From Pirellulales bacterium (GTDB lineage Bacteria > Planctomycetota > Planctomycetia > Pirellulales > JAICIG01): a stretch of 52,026 bases of DNA. The notes under the pieces were generated by a model that ran no database searches, was not told where the DNA came from, and saw only the letters and a list, made by a program, of their open reading frames with translations. The position numbers and the translations under genes were made by a program. Positions 7,694 through 17,174 of this stretch are shown here, piece by piece. The stretch spans positions 1 through 52,026 of the forward strand of contig DATLUO010000201.1 of NCBI GenBank assembly GCA_035533075.1. The letters are read 5' to 3'. How positions within the stretch are numbered: the stretch's first letter is position 1; each line of letters opens with the position of its first letter.

Positions 7694-9856
7694 TCAAAGC
7701 CGACGTATTGCGGAAAATGGCATAGGTGCCGGCGGCGCCATCGTCCGGGCCTCAAGTTTCCGCCCTGCCCGTCCCGCCAGCCACGTTTCCAGGATCAACA
7801 GTCCAATCGCTCCGACGATCAACCACCGCCAAAGCTGCTGGCGACCCTCCAGTTCGGTGTCGCGCTGCTGCCGCAACTGCTCGGCACGTTGAGCGCGGGT
7901 AAGCTGGCTGGCAAAACGGACGCCCAACTGCTCCAGCCGCTCCAGCTCCATCGGCGCCGTGTTGCTTTCTGCCGCCGCCAGGTTGACGGCGAAAAGATCG
8001 TCGCCGTCGCCGACGCGCAGGCGATAAATGCCCGGCTGATCGGCGCCGTCGAATTGAGTCACATCGGCGGCCACGGCGGCCCGCGTACCGTCGGGCTTCT
8101 CGATGCTGACGGCTTGCGACGCCGTGCGAGCAGGCAGCGGAACGGCCTGGCCGACCATTAAACTGGCCGTGCGGGCGGGGCCGCCACATGCCAGGTCGAG
8201 CAGGGCCTGGACCAAGGGCACGAACTTGCTGGACAGGGCGAGCTGGCTTTCGTCGGGCTGCCAGCCGCTGGTACACGCCACGACCCGGCCGGCACCCATT
8301 GCCCGTTCCAGAATGGCGGCGTCGCCGTTGTCGAACCGCGCCACGACGCGCGTCGCGGCCGGCTCTGCGATCGATACTGCCCGATGTCGCCAGAAGTGGA
8401 TCTTGGTGAAATCGCTGTACCGCGGATTCGCGAAGGCGGCAAACAGCGGGTGCGTGAAATCCATCTCACCCAGCAGCGCGTATTGCCGCAATGTAGCAGG
8501 CATACTCCGTGTGCCGTCGCTGTCTACGAGTGTCTCTTTTTCCACGAGTTCCACATCGTCCAAAAGTGCCTTCAGCGACGACGCGCTCGCCGCGTCCTTC
8601 AGCACCACCAGCAGCGTGCCTCCGCCATTTACAAACGCCTTGAGAGCCTCGGCCGCATGAGCCGGCACCGCCGACGTTGCCACAATCAAGGCGGGACGGC
8701 CGGCCGCGTCAAACTGTCTCGGCTCGTCCGCCTTGTGTGTTTCCACATCGACTTTGCGCAGCGGATCGTCGGCCACGGCCAGATCGAAATAGTAGCGCAG
8801 CGAGGCGGTGTCCTCCGCGGCCTCGTCGCCGATCCAGGCAACCTTGACCTGCTGGGCCACGGGCGGCACGACGTAATACGTGTTATCGAACTCCGCGTCG
8901 TCTCCCCGCAGCACGATGCGGTCGGTCGCCATATCGTCGGGCCGCGGCAAACGAATCACGCGGCTCTGACCGGCTGGAACGTAGCTGGCCAGCGGTCCGT
9001 CGCCGGCAACGCGGTCCGCCGGCCGCTGCCAGCCGATGAAGAACTGGTCGCGCGTCGAGTCGGGCGAGTTGCTCACGCGCACGCGCGGCTCGGCCGACGC
9101 CGCTTGCTCGTCGTCGGCGAGCAACTGCACGGCCGCATTGGTGGGCTGCTTGCAAGCGAGCACGTGGACCACCACCGGCAAGTTGTCGGGCCAACGATAG
9201 GCTTGCAGCGCGTCGGTGCGCGAGCCGCGCGCCAGATCGGTAATCAGCACGAGCTGTGTTTCCGAGGCAATCGGCCGCTCGTCGGAGGCCGCGTCAAGTT
9301 CGCCGGCCAACTCGGTCATCGCCTTGCCAAGATCGGTCGAACGCCAGGAGGGACCGAGCGCCCGCAACCGCTGTCGGACGAGATCCGCTTTGCCCGCCGT
9401 CGGCCCGCTGGCGTCCTCGACGAAGTCGATCAGTCGATGCAGGCGGTCATCGAAATGCGAGAGCGCCACGTCGTCTTTCGGCCCAAGCTCCTTGAGTACT
9501 CCCTCGACCTTGCCCACCGCCTGTTGCCACAGGTCGCCGCGCCGCATGCTGGCACTGCTGTCGAGCAAGATCGCCACGCGCCGGCCGGTTTGGTTGTCGA
9601 GGGGCAGCATCGCCGCTTGGCGCAAGAAGGGCCGGGCAAACGCCATCGCCAACAGCGCCAGCGCGGTCAGCCGCAAGACCAGCAGCAACAGATGATCGAG
9701 CCGGCTGCGGCGCGTCAGCCGCGGCGGCGACGCTGTGAGAAACATCAGCGAACTGAACGCCTGCCGGCCGCGCGGCGTGCGGCGAATCAGGTGCAACACC
9801 AGCGGCAGCGAAAGTGCCGCCAGCCCGGCCAGATAAAGCGGCGTCAGCAAGCCCAT
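7694..9856 (-). CDS. BatA/VWA-domain membrane protein
   Basis: A 720-residue protein. The N-terminus MGLLTPLYLAGLAALSLPLV, a second helix near 50-75 and RTPRGRQAFSSLMFL are the BatA module. A von Willebrand A domain follows with the metal site DSSASM. A long soluble part resembles the glutamine-amidotransferase-like region of planctomycete BatA proteins, and a last helix lies near the C-terminus (WLIVGAIGLLILETWLAG). I chose the ATG at 9856 rather than the GTG six bases upstream because the protein family starts at MGLL and the GGGA is better spaced. It starts 13 bases after the DUF58 gene stops, so they form one unit. Confidence 0.88.
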   Translation of the reverse strand: MGLLTPLYLAGLAALSLPLVLHLIRRTPRGRQAFSSLMFLTASPPRLTRRSRLDHLLLLVLRLTALALLAMAFARPFLRQAAMLPLDNQTGRRVAILLDSSASMRRGDLWQQAVGKVEGVLKELGPKDDVALSHFDDRLHRLIDFVEDASGPTAGKADLVRQRLRALGPSWRSTDLGKAMTELAGELDAASDERPIASETQLVLITDLARGSRTDALQAYRWPDNLPVVVHVLACKQPTNAAVQLLADDEQAASAEPRVRVSNSPDSTRDQFFIGWQRPADRVAGDGPLASYVPAGQSRVIRLPRPDDMATDRIVLRGDDAEFDNTYYVVPPVAQQVKVAWIGDEAAEDTASLRYYFDLAVADDPLRKVDVETHKADEPRQFDAAGRPALIVATSAVPAHAAEALKAFVNGGGTLLVVLKDAASASSLKALLDDVELVEKETLVDSDGTRSMPATLRQYALLGEMDFTHPLFAAFANPRYSDFTKIHFWRHRAVSIAEPAATRVVARFDNGDAAILERAMGAGRVVACTSGWQPDESQLALSSKFVPLVQALLDLACGGPARTASLMVGQAVPLPARTASQAVSIEKPDGTRAAVAADVTQFDGADQPGIYRLRVGDGDDLFAVNLAAAESNTAPMELERLEQLGVRFASQLTRAQRAEQLRQQRDTELEGRQQLWRWLIVGAIGLLILETWLAGRAGRKLEARTMAPPAPMPFSAIRRL

Positions 9857-9869
9857 GAGCACATTCCCA

Positions 9870-10859
9870 TCATCGTTTTACGGGCCGCCGGCGCCGCACC
9901 GTCTGCCGGCCGCGGCGCAAACGGGAGTTCAAAAAATCGAACAGCGCCAGCTCCAACGGGCGATCGGTGGCCAGCGGATAAAAATCGATGCCTAATCGGC
10001 TGCAAGTTCGGCTGACCGCCTCGGCGTGCTGGCTGAACCGCTCCAGGTAACGCTGGCGGACCGTCTGCGGATCGACGTAAAGCTGCCGGCCCGACTCCAG
10101 GTCGTGGAAGATGGCCGACTCGTCGAAGCGGAAATCGGTCTCGGCCGGATCGAGCACGCGCATCACCACGACTTCGTGCCCGCGAGAGCGGAGATAGCCC
10201 AACTGCTTTTCCAGCGTTTCGATCGGAGCCAGCAGATCGGACAACAGCACGACCAGGCCGCGTTTGGAGGCCGTCTTGGCGATCTGCTCCAGCGGCGCCG
10301 CCAGATCGGTGGCGGCGCCGGCCAAGGCGCGTTCCAAGGCGAGCATCACGCGGTGCAAATGACCGGGCCGGAAGCGGGCAGGCAGATAGTCCTGAATCCG
10401 CTCGTCGAACGTCACCAGCCCGACCGCGTCACGCTGCACCGACAGGAAATACGCGAACGTGGCGGCGACCGTTTTGGCATAATCGGCCTTGCTGTAGGCC
10501 AGCGAGCCAAAACCCATCGAGCGGCTCAGGTCGACCAGCAGGTAGCAGCGAAGATTGGTTTCGTCTTCGAATCGCTTGATGTAATAGCGGTCGCTACGGG
10601 CAAACAGCCGCCAATCGAGATAACGCAGGTCGTCGCCGTCGGTATATTGCCGATACTCGCTGAACTCGACCGAAAAGCCGTGATAGGGGCTGCGATGCAG
10701 GCCGCTAAAGAAGCCTTCGACGACCACCTTGGCCCGAAGCTGCAGGTTCTTGATCCGCATCAACGCCGCCGGGTCGATGAACGAGGCGCCCGGCGCCGCT
10801 TCCCGCAGAGCGGGGCGGCCGTATGTGACCTGTCGGAACTTGGACCGGCTGGTTCGCAT
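9870..10859 (-). CDS. DUF58 (VWA-like) protein
   Basis: A 329-residue protein with the DUF58 signature: GFFSGLHRSPYHGFSVEFSE, YTDGDDLRYLDWRLFARSDR and YYIKRFEDETNLRCYLLVD, and the metal-site-like DLSRSM. Family members usually sit in an operon MoxR-DUF58-BatA, in which the AAA+ MoxR ATPase acts as a chaperone or remodelling factor for VWA proteins. Here BatA follows directly, but upstream is a toxin-antitoxin pair instead of moxR. A decayed MoxR tail occurs about 36 kb away at 46540-46888. Confidence 0.92.
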   Translation of the reverse strand: MRTSRSKFRQVTYGRPALREAAPGASFIDPAALMRIKNLQLRAKVVVEGFFSGLHRSPYHGFSVEFSEYRQYTDGDDLRYLDWRLFARSDRYYIKRFEDETNLRCYLLVDLSRSMGFGSLAYSKADYAKTVAATFAYFLSVQRDAVGLVTFDERIQDYLPARFRPGHLHRVMLALERALAGAATDLAAPLEQIAKTASKRGLVVLLSDLLAPIETLEKQLGYLRSRGHEVVVMRVLDPAETDFRFDESAIFHDLESGRQLYVDPQTVRQRYLERFSQHAEAVSRTCSRLGIDFYPLATDRPLELALFDFLNSRLRRGRQTVRRRRPVKR

Positions 10860-10874
10860 CGGGACTCTGTGGTT

Positions 10875-11177
10875 TCACTCTTCAAGAGGCGGCGAGCCTC
10901 TTGCGGCATGCCATACCGAAAGGATTTCAACGACTCTCTGCTGCTCCGTGATTTCATAGAAGACGCGATAACTCCCACAGAGAATCTCGCGAACGCGACC
11001 GCCTCCGCCACGTGAATAGACCGGACCAATGAATGGAAACTTGGCGAGAACCTCGACATGCCTGATAATCTCATCACCAACGCTTTCCGCAGCAGATGGA
11101 TTTGCCTGGGAGATGTACGTGCAAGCATCACGGAGCTGTTCCAGCGCCGGCGCGGTCCAAACTATTTTGAACTCCAT
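10875..11177 (-). CDS. RelE/ParE-family toxin
   Basis: A 100-residue protein with the fold motifs of the ParE group: IVWTAPALEQLRDACTYISQ, FIGPVYSRGG, REILCGSYRVFYEI and VEILSVWHAAR near the end. ParE-type toxins poison gyrase, RelE types cut mRNA on the ribosome; the sequence alone does not decide, though the YRVFYEI pattern favours ParE. The ATG lies 16 bases inside the end of the antitoxin gene. The stop is 15 bases before the DUF58 start, so the downstream genes may be read from the same transcript. Confidence 0.88.
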   Translation of the reverse strand: MEFKIVWTAPALEQLRDACTYISQANPSAAESVGDEIIRHVEVLAKFPFIGPVYSRGGGGRVREILCGSYRVFYEITEQQRVVEILSVWHAARGSPPLEE

Positions 11178-11347
11178 TCGGCAACCAATTTCTTCACTTC
11201 TTCGTGCGGGATAACTCTTCCGGCCGCGGCGGCTTCCTGGCCACGTTTAACGGCTGCCAGGATTTCGATCTCTTCGCGGATCGCCTCAATGGTTGTTGCC
11301 TCCGGCAAGCGGCTAACGGCGTCGATAACAAGCTGTTTGTCAGTCAT
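11162..11347 (-). CDS. Antitoxin of the ParE-type pair
   Basis: A 61-residue protein, MTDKQLVIDAVSRLPEATTI to VKKLVAEWSSK. It is mostly helical and ends with GRVIPHEEVKKLVAEW, a pattern common in antitoxins paired with RelE/ParE toxins, where the C-terminal helix wraps the toxin. It overlaps the toxin gene by 16 bases and precedes it. A longer reading upstream to 11728 has no coding support, so the ATG at 11347 is the start. The pair is probably autoregulated from the region 11348-11488 shared with the divergent glycosyltransferase. Confidence 0.82.
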   Translation of the reverse strand: MTDKQLVIDAVSRLPEATTIEAIREEIEILAAVKRGQEAAAAGRVIPHEEVKKLVAEWSSK

Positions 11348-11488
11348 GCCAGCAGTATATCCGATTTTGAGCGAGGATACATCCGACGCATCACGCTGCC
11401 ATCCGCCGGTCCGACGCAAGGCGTCTGGACGCTTTGTGGCGGATTTGCGACATTTGTGTGTGGCAGGCTGGCGTGGTGCGAGTGCGGA

Positions 11489-14338
11489 ATGGTCAATCGA
11501 ATCCAAATTCTGGAAAAATGGGGCGTCGAGCGGGGCCAAATGTTGCGTGTCTGGTTGCCGGCGGCGTGCGCCGTGGCGATGGCCGCCGCGATGTTCTGGT
11601 CTCTCAGCCGGCGGCCGGACGTGAATTTCCTGACGGACCGTCCGCCCGCCCACTGGATCGTCTATCGTGCCGTACCGGATCTGGCCGCACAGCCCGACGG
11701 ACCACGACGCACGGTGTTTCACCGCCAATTCTCGGTCGCCAAACTGCCGGCCGCGTCTCGACTGACCGTGCAGGCGTTGAATGAATTTGCCGTCACCGTC
11801 AATGGCGTTGAAGTGGCCAAGTCGGACGCCTCACAATCATGGAAGACGCCCCAAACCACGGTCGTTGGCGGCGATCTGCTGCAAGTCGGCGAAAACGAGT
11901 TAGAGGTCACCGTAACTTGCCAGCGCGGGCCACCGGCGCTCTGCCTGGCGCTCGACGTGGGCTCGGAGATCATTGCCTCCGACGATCGCTGGCAGGCGTC
12001 GCTGCTGGGCGCCATGGTCCAGCCGGCCCGGTTGGCGGCTGCCGTGCCCGCGTTTGGCAAGGGCACGGCACCGGCCGGCGCGGAGCGGCCGATCGACTCG
12101 TTGGTTCGCACCTGGCCCAGGTTCCTTATTTTCGGCGTGCTGGCGGCCGTGGCCGTCGGGCTGGGGCAGCGGTATGGCGAGCGGATGATGGGGACACGCG
12201 TCTCGGCGAACAGCGAGTGGCTCGTCTTGGCGGCGATTGCCCTGACGTGGCTTGCTCTGCTGATTTGGAATGCGAGATCGTTAACGTTCCTGCTCGGCTT
12301 CGACAGCCCCTTCCATCTCGAGTACGTCGAGCACATCCAGCACAAGGGGACGCTTCCCACCGGCGTCGAAGGCGCCGAAATGTGGCAACCGCCCCTCTAT
12401 TACCTGAGTGTCTCACTACTGACCTCGCTCGCCGGGGCGGCGGCCAACAGCGAACTGGGCATCCTTGTCGAGCGAGCGTTCGCCTACGTCGTGTCTTTGA
12501 CCCAACTTCTCCTGCTGGCGGGCTGCTTGCGGCGTCTCTTTCCCGGCCCGTCCGGGCCCCGCTCCGTCGGACTGCTGTTTGCCGGCTGCCTGCCCGTGCA
12601 GCTTTACATGATGCACTACAATTCCAACGACGTCTTGGCGGCAGCTCTCTCGACGGCCGCGCTCTACACAGCTATCGCGGTGATCCAACTGCCGCGAGCG
12701 CGAATCAGCCCGGCGATGGTTCTAGGAGTCTGCCTGGGGACGGCGGTCCTCACCAAGCTCACCACGTGGCCCGTCGTGCTGGTGATCATGCTGGTGCTCG
12801 TCTGGCAGCTTGCCGCCGAGCGCCGGGCAGCGCGCGAATGGATCGTGCGACTCGGCGTGCCTGTTTGCGTGTGCCTCTTCGTTTGCGGCTGGTACTTCCT
12901 GCGCAATTACCGGAACTTCGGCCGGCCGCTGCCTCCCGATCAGGCCGGCTGGACTTATGGGCAAGATCCCGGCTACGCGATGTTGCCGCAATTCGTTCGC
13001 TTCGGGCAGTCGCTGGCCGAACCGTTCTATAGCGCGTTTGCGGGACTGCCCGACGGAATCTACTCCACGCTGTGGGGCGACGGGGATTGGGGCGGCAAGA
13101 TTCTGCTGGAGACGCGGCCGCCGTGGAACTACGATCTGATGGCGGGCAACTATCTTCTGGCGATCGTGCCGACGCTTCTGCTGTTTGTGGGAAGCGGCTC
13201 GCTCGTGTGGCAGGTGTTGCGGCGTTGGCAACCTGAAAAACTACTGCTGCTAGGAGCCGGCGTGGCCTCGTTTTGCGGTCTCGCCTACTTCTATCTTCTT
13301 CATCCGATGTATGGCGCCATCAAGGCGCATTATGCGCTGCCCAGCATCGCCTCGCTCTGCGTGTTGACGGCGGAGGGTTACGTTGTCTTGTCCGGCAAAA
13401 GTCCGGCGCGGCAAGCGGCGATCGCAACGGCGCTCGGTGCCTGGGGGCTGGCGGCGTTGGCGAGCTTTTCCGTCGGTCCGTCGTCGCCGCAAACGAACGT
13501 CTGGGTTGCCCGGCAGTTCACGTTGCAAGGAAACCTGGACCAGGCCTGGGCAAAGATCAAGAAAGCAATTCGCCAGCGCCCCGACGACCTCCGCTTGCGC
13601 CTGATGGAGGGCCGGGTCTTGGCGTGGGGTCAGCGGTATGAGGAAGCGCGCGGCGCGATGGCCGCCGTCGTTCAAACGGATCCGACGAACGTCGAGGCAC
13701 AGGTCTGGTTGGCCGAGGTGCTGATCGCGCTCGGCCGGGACGAAGAGTCGGTTCCCTTATTGGAAAACTCGCTCCGCCTTGCCCCGGACTACGGCGACGC
13801 CTACCGCCAACTCGCCTTGCTGAACCTGAGGCAAAGCCATGTTGAAACGGCCCGCGAAGTCGCACTCGCCGGGCTGCGCGTGGCGCCGCACGATCCGCTC
13901 CTGCACTTGGTTCTGGGCGAGGCTTTTGCGCAACTTGGCGAACAAGAGCGGGCCATCGAGCATTACCGAATCGCCGTCGAATTCAATCCGCAGTACACGC
14001 CGGCCTTGGGCGTCTTGGCCTCGATCTACGCGACGCATCCGGAGGCGCGCTATCGCAATGCGCAACAAGCCGTCGAGTTGGCGCGTCGCGCCTCGCAACT
14101 GACGGAGCACGAGGATCCGCTGGTCGAAGATACTCTGGCCGCGGCGTATGCCGAAGCCGGCGACTTTGCCGCAGCCGAGCAAACGCTCCGGGCGGCAATC
14201 GAGCGCATGACGCCGGACGAGGCCGGGGCGCTGCGCGAGCGGCTGGCCGACCATCTCGATCGGATCAAGTCGCGAAAACCGTTGCGGGATTACCCCTACC
14301 AACCCAAGCAGCAGGCCGGTTCGGGGCCGCTGGAATAA
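11489..14338 (+). CDS. Multi-span ArnT/PMT-like glycosyltransferase with C-terminal TPRs
   Basis: About 949 residues. A membrane anchor is followed by a beta-rich, sugar-binding-like region (residues 60-180), then roughly ten helices of a GT-C fold with FDSPFHLEYVEHIQ and MWQPPLYYLSVSLL in the first large loop, the usual place of the catalytic acid and the WxPPLYY-type motif of dolichyl- or undecaprenyl-phosphate-sugar transferases. From about 682 to 935 there are five to six TPR units. It likely transfers sugar outside the cytoplasmic membrane. The start may be the ATG at 11489 or at 11540; the frame upstream of 11489 has no gene-like character. The 3' end overlaps the convergent amidohydrolase by 43 bases. 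Confidence 0.8.
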   Translation: MVNRIQILEKWGVERGQMLRVWLPAACAVAMAAAMFWSLSRRPDVNFLTDRPPAHWIVYRAVPDLAAQPDGPRRTVFHRQFSVAKLPAASRLTVQALNEFAVTVNGVEVAKSDASQSWKTPQTTVVGGDLLQVGENELEVTVTCQRGPPALCLALDVGSEIIASDDRWQASLLGAMVQPARLAAAVPAFGKGTAPAGAERPIDSLVRTWPRFLIFGVLAAVAVGLGQRYGERMMGTRVSANSEWLVLAAIALTWLALLIWNARSLTFLLGFDSPFHLEYVEHIQHKGTLPTGVEGAEMWQPPLYYLSVSLLTSLAGAAANSELGILVERAFAYVVSLTQLLLLAGCLRRLFPGPSGPRSVGLLFAGCLPVQLYMMHYNSNDVLAAALSTAALYTAIAVIQLPRARISPAMVLGVCLGTAVLTKLTTWPVVLVIMLVLVWQLAAERRAAREWIVRLGVPVCVCLFVCGWYFLRNYRNFGRPLPPDQAGWTYGQDPGYAMLPQFVRFGQSLAEPFYSAFAGLPDGIYSTLWGDGDWGGKILLETRPPWNYDLMAGNYLLAIVPTLLLFVGSGSLVWQVLRRWQPEKLLLLGAGVASFCGLAYFYLLHPMYGAIKAHYALPSIASLCVLTAEGYVVLSGKSPARQAAIATALGAWGLAALASFSVGPSSPQTNVWVARQFTLQGNLDQAWAKIKKAIRQRPDDLRLRLMEGRVLAWGQRYEEARGAMAAVVQTDPTNVEAQVWLAEVLIALGRDEESVPLLENSLRLAPDYGDAYRQLALLNLRQSHVETAREVALAGLRVAPHDPLLHLVLGEAFAQLGEQERAIEHYRIAVEFNPQYTPALGVLASIYATHPEARYRNAQQAVELARRASQLTEHEDPLVEDTLAAAYAEAGDFAAAEQTLRAAIERMTPDEAGALRERLADHLDRIKSRKPLRDYPYQPKQQAGSGPLE

Positions 14339-16959
14339 AACAGCGTCTGCTGGTCGATCGGCGCTTCCGGCCCCTCGCCGCGCTGGTACACAAGGCGACC
14401 ATCGACGACCACGCCCGTCACGTGCGTGGCGTATTCGAACGGGTCGGCGTCGTAAAGCACCAGGTCGGCCGTCTTGCCGGCTTCGAGCGTGCCGAAGCGG
14501 TCGTCGATTTCCAGGATTTTCGCCGCATCGAGCGTGATGGCCCGCAAGGCCCGGTCGAAACCGAGGCCGTACACCATCGCCATGGCCGCTTCATAACGGG
14601 CCACCCGCGTCTTGGGCACGTAGCCCTCCACCCCGCTGGAAATGGCGATCGACAACCCGCGATCGGCCAGCGCGGCCGCGTTGCCCAGAAAGCTGTGGTA
14701 GGTTTCCATGCCGCCCACCCGTTGCATCGTCGGATGGACGATCACCGGCAGCTTCGCCGCCGCAAGCCGGTCGCCCAGCAAGTAGCCCTCTGTCCCCAGC
14801 GCCAGCCGGCTCTTCAGCTTGAACTCGTCGGTGAGCCGCAGCGCCGTCACCAGATCGTCGGCGCGGTGGGCGGCGAACAGCGCCGGCAACTTCCGCTCCA
14901 GCACCTGGCCCAGCGCCTCGTGCTTCAAATTCCGGTCGGGCTGCGACGACTCGTCCTTGGCCGCTTTTCGTTTTCGCGCATGGTTGGCCGCCTCACTGAG
15001 CGCCGTGCGGACGATCGAAGCCGTCCCCATCCGCGTGCTCGGCTTTTTATCGGGATACGCGTCCTTAGGCACGTCGCCCAGATTGAAGAGCATCATTTGC
15101 GGAAAGCGGACGGCCATCGCTTCGGCGCTGCCGCCGTGCGTGCGGAAAACGCCGGTTTGCCCGGCGATCACGTTGTCGCGGCCGGGGCAGGCGTGAATTA
15201 CCGTGATACCCTGCTGCAACAAAAACCGCAGCAGCGGCTCGGCGGGATGAAAAGCGTCAAGCACTCGTAGCTCGGCTTGGTTCGGGTCGGTCGTCTCGTC
15301 GGCGTCCTGATCGGCCGAAATGTTGTAGGCCCCGCTGAGCGGCACGACGCTGAAGGCATCGATCAAGCCGGGCGTGACCACCGCCGCACTCTTCACCGGC
15401 ACGTCGGCCGGCAGATCGAAACCGTCGCGCGGCCCGGCGTAAACAATCGTTCCGTCGCGGACGTGGACTGCTCCGCCATCGATCGGCTCCTTGGCCACCG
15501 TGTGCAGCCGGCCGGCCAGCACCACGAACTCTTTGGCGGCGGCGTCGGCCTGCTTGGCGTTTTCGGGCATCGCCGGCGCGTCCGATTTCGGTTGCGGCTC
15601 AACGATTGGTTTCGCGGTCGGCACTTGCGAGCGCTCGGCCACGGCAAAGCCGCCGGTCTGATACAGCCGCTCCTTCGCGTCGTCGAGATCGAACACGCGC
15701 CGGCCATCGATATACGTCTGCAATACGCGCGTGTATACACTGAACGGCCCGCCGCTGAGCACCACAAAGTCGGCGTCTTTGCCTTTCTCCAGCGAGCCAA
15801 CGCGGTCGTCGAGGTGCAATGCTTGAGCGGGATAGAGCGTGATCGCCTTGAGTGCCGTCTGCTCGTCCAGGCCGCCCCGCACCGTGATGGCGGCCGTTCG
15901 CAGCAGGAAGCGGCTCTCGGTCACCGGGTCGTCGGTGTTGACATGGATCTTGACTCCCGCTTTCGTCAGCCGGGCGGCCGTCGATTCGAGATACTCGATC
16001 ACCTCGGCCTTTCCGCCGGGACTGTCGGGCAGGGTGAGCGACACCGGCACTTTGCGCCGGGCCAGTTCGTCGATCACTTTGTACGACTCGGTGCCGTGCT
16101 GCAGCACGACCTCGAAGCCGAACTCCTCGGCCAGCCGCAACACGCTGAGAATGTCGTCGGAGCGGTGGCTATGGAAATGGACCGTGCGTTTGCGGGCCAT
16201 CGCCTCGGCCAGCGGTTCCAAGGCGAGATCGACATCCGGCGGCGTCGCCTCTTCGCCGGCCGCCAGCTTCTTGCGATAAGCGTCCCACTTGCGCTGATAG
16301 TCGCGGGCCTTGATGAACTCTGCCCGCTGCAGAGCGGCGACTTTCATCCGCGTGGCCGGCGCCTGCTTGCGAGAGCCGTAGACGCGCTTGGGGTTCTCAC
16401 CGTTGGCCATCTTCAGGCCGCCAGGCATGCCCGGCGAGACCATCGACATCTGTTCCACCGTGTGTCCGCGGAGCTTGACGTAGAGCGTCTGACCGCCGAT
16501 CACATTGGCGCTGCCGGGCATGATGTTAGCCGTCGTGATGCCGCCCGCCGTGGCCATGCGAATTCCGGGATCGAAGGGGTTGATGGCGTCGAGTGCCCGG
16601 ACGGCGCTTTGCACGGGACCGGTCGTTTCATTGCCGTCGCTGTTGGCCGACACTTCGGGCCGCGAGTAGACGCCCAGGTGCGAGTGCGAATCGACCAGTC
16701 CGGGAATGATCACTTTTCCACGCATATCGATGCGTTCCGCATCATCGGGCACGTCCACCTGCTCGGCGAGGCCGACATCGAGAATCTTGCCATCCTGAAC
16801 GACGAGCGCGCCGGGTTTGTAGGTCTGGCCGCCTGCCGTATGGATGGTTGCCCCGGTGAATACGGTCGGCCTGGCCGCATGAGCAGTTTCAAGGGACGCA
16901 ACGCAAACCGAAAGAAGCAGGGCCGCGGCCATCGAGCGGCCTCGCGCTGGGCATATCAT
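14296..16959 (-). CDS. Secreted double amidohydrolase
   Basis: An 887-residue protein with a signal peptide (1-28, ending TAHA) and two amidohydrolase modules in tandem. The first (about 33-455) has PGLVDSHSHLGV with the metal pair His92/His94, TAGGITTANIMPGSANVIGG and VHFHSHRSDDI. The second (about 475-880) keeps the scaffold (PGLIDAFSVVPLSG, GITVIHACPGRDNVIAGQTG) but has lost the HxH pair and is probably structural or inactive. Such fused proteins are common in planctomycetes; they resemble imidazolonepropionase- or dihydroorotase-like enzymes, with unknown substrate. The ATG at 16959 directly precedes the signal peptide. Confidence 0.85.
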   Translation of the reverse strand: MICPARGRSMAAALLLSVCVASLETAHAARPTVFTGATIHTAGGQTYKPGALVVQDGKILDVGLAEQVDVPDDAERIDMRGKVIIPGLVDSHSHLGVYSRPEVSANSDGNETTGPVQSAVRALDAINPFDPGIRMATAGGITTANIMPGSANVIGGQTLYVKLRGHTVEQMSMVSPGMPGGLKMANGENPKRVYGSRKQAPATRMKVAALQRAEFIKARDYQRKWDAYRKKLAAGEEATPPDVDLALEPLAEAMARKRTVHFHSHRSDDILSVLRLAEEFGFEVVLQHGTESYKVIDELARRKVPVSLTLPDSPGGKAEVIEYLESTAARLTKAGVKIHVNTDDPVTESRFLLRTAAITVRGGLDEQTALKAITLYPAQALHLDDRVGSLEKGKDADFVVLSGGPFSVYTRVLQTYIDGRRVFDLDDAKERLYQTGGFAVAERSQVPTAKPIVEPQPKSDAPAMPENAKQADAAAKEFVVLAGRLHTVAKEPIDGGAVHVRDGTIVYAGPRDGFDLPADVPVKSAAVVTPGLIDAFSVVPLSGAYNISADQDADETTDPNQAELRVLDAFHPAEPLLRFLLQQGITVIHACPGRDNVIAGQTGVFRTHGGSAEAMAVRFPQMMLFNLGDVPKDAYPDKKPSTRMGTASIVRTALSEAANHARKRKAAKDESSQPDRNLKHEALGQVLERKLPALFAAHRADDLVTALRLTDEFKLKSRLALGTEGYLLGDRLAAAKLPVIVHPTMQRVGGMETYHSFLGNAAALADRGLSIAISSGVEGYVPKTRVARYEAAMAMVYGLGFDRALRAITLDAAKILEIDDRFGTLEAGKTADLVLYDADPFEYATHVTGVVVDGRLVYQRGEGPEAPIDQQTLFYSSGPEPACCLGW

Positions 16960-17174
16960 TCAAAGACTCCATTTCAAGATGCAACATAGGGTTGATGCAA
17001 CCAAGTATAGCCCGGCATGGCGGCCCGTGCAGTGGGTAGCTGGGTAGACTGGGCAATCTGTTCAGAGGCACCCGCGAAAAAAAGTTGCAAGGCGTATTGC
17101 GACGCGCGTGCGGCGCGTTACATTGCATCTCTGCGCAAATGCTCGTTCCCTTGCCGTATCGCCTCACAGGCGCC

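Noticed and set aside
8384-10015. A 543-codon open frame on the plus strand
   Set aside because: It is antisense to the BatA and DUF58 genes, has an arginine/glutamine/histidine-rich composition typical of shadow frames in GC-rich DNA, and matches no family.
15277-16989. A 570-codon open frame on the plus strand
   Set aside because: Antisense to the double amidohydrolase, whose motifs and signal peptide are clear; the composition is that of a shadow frame.
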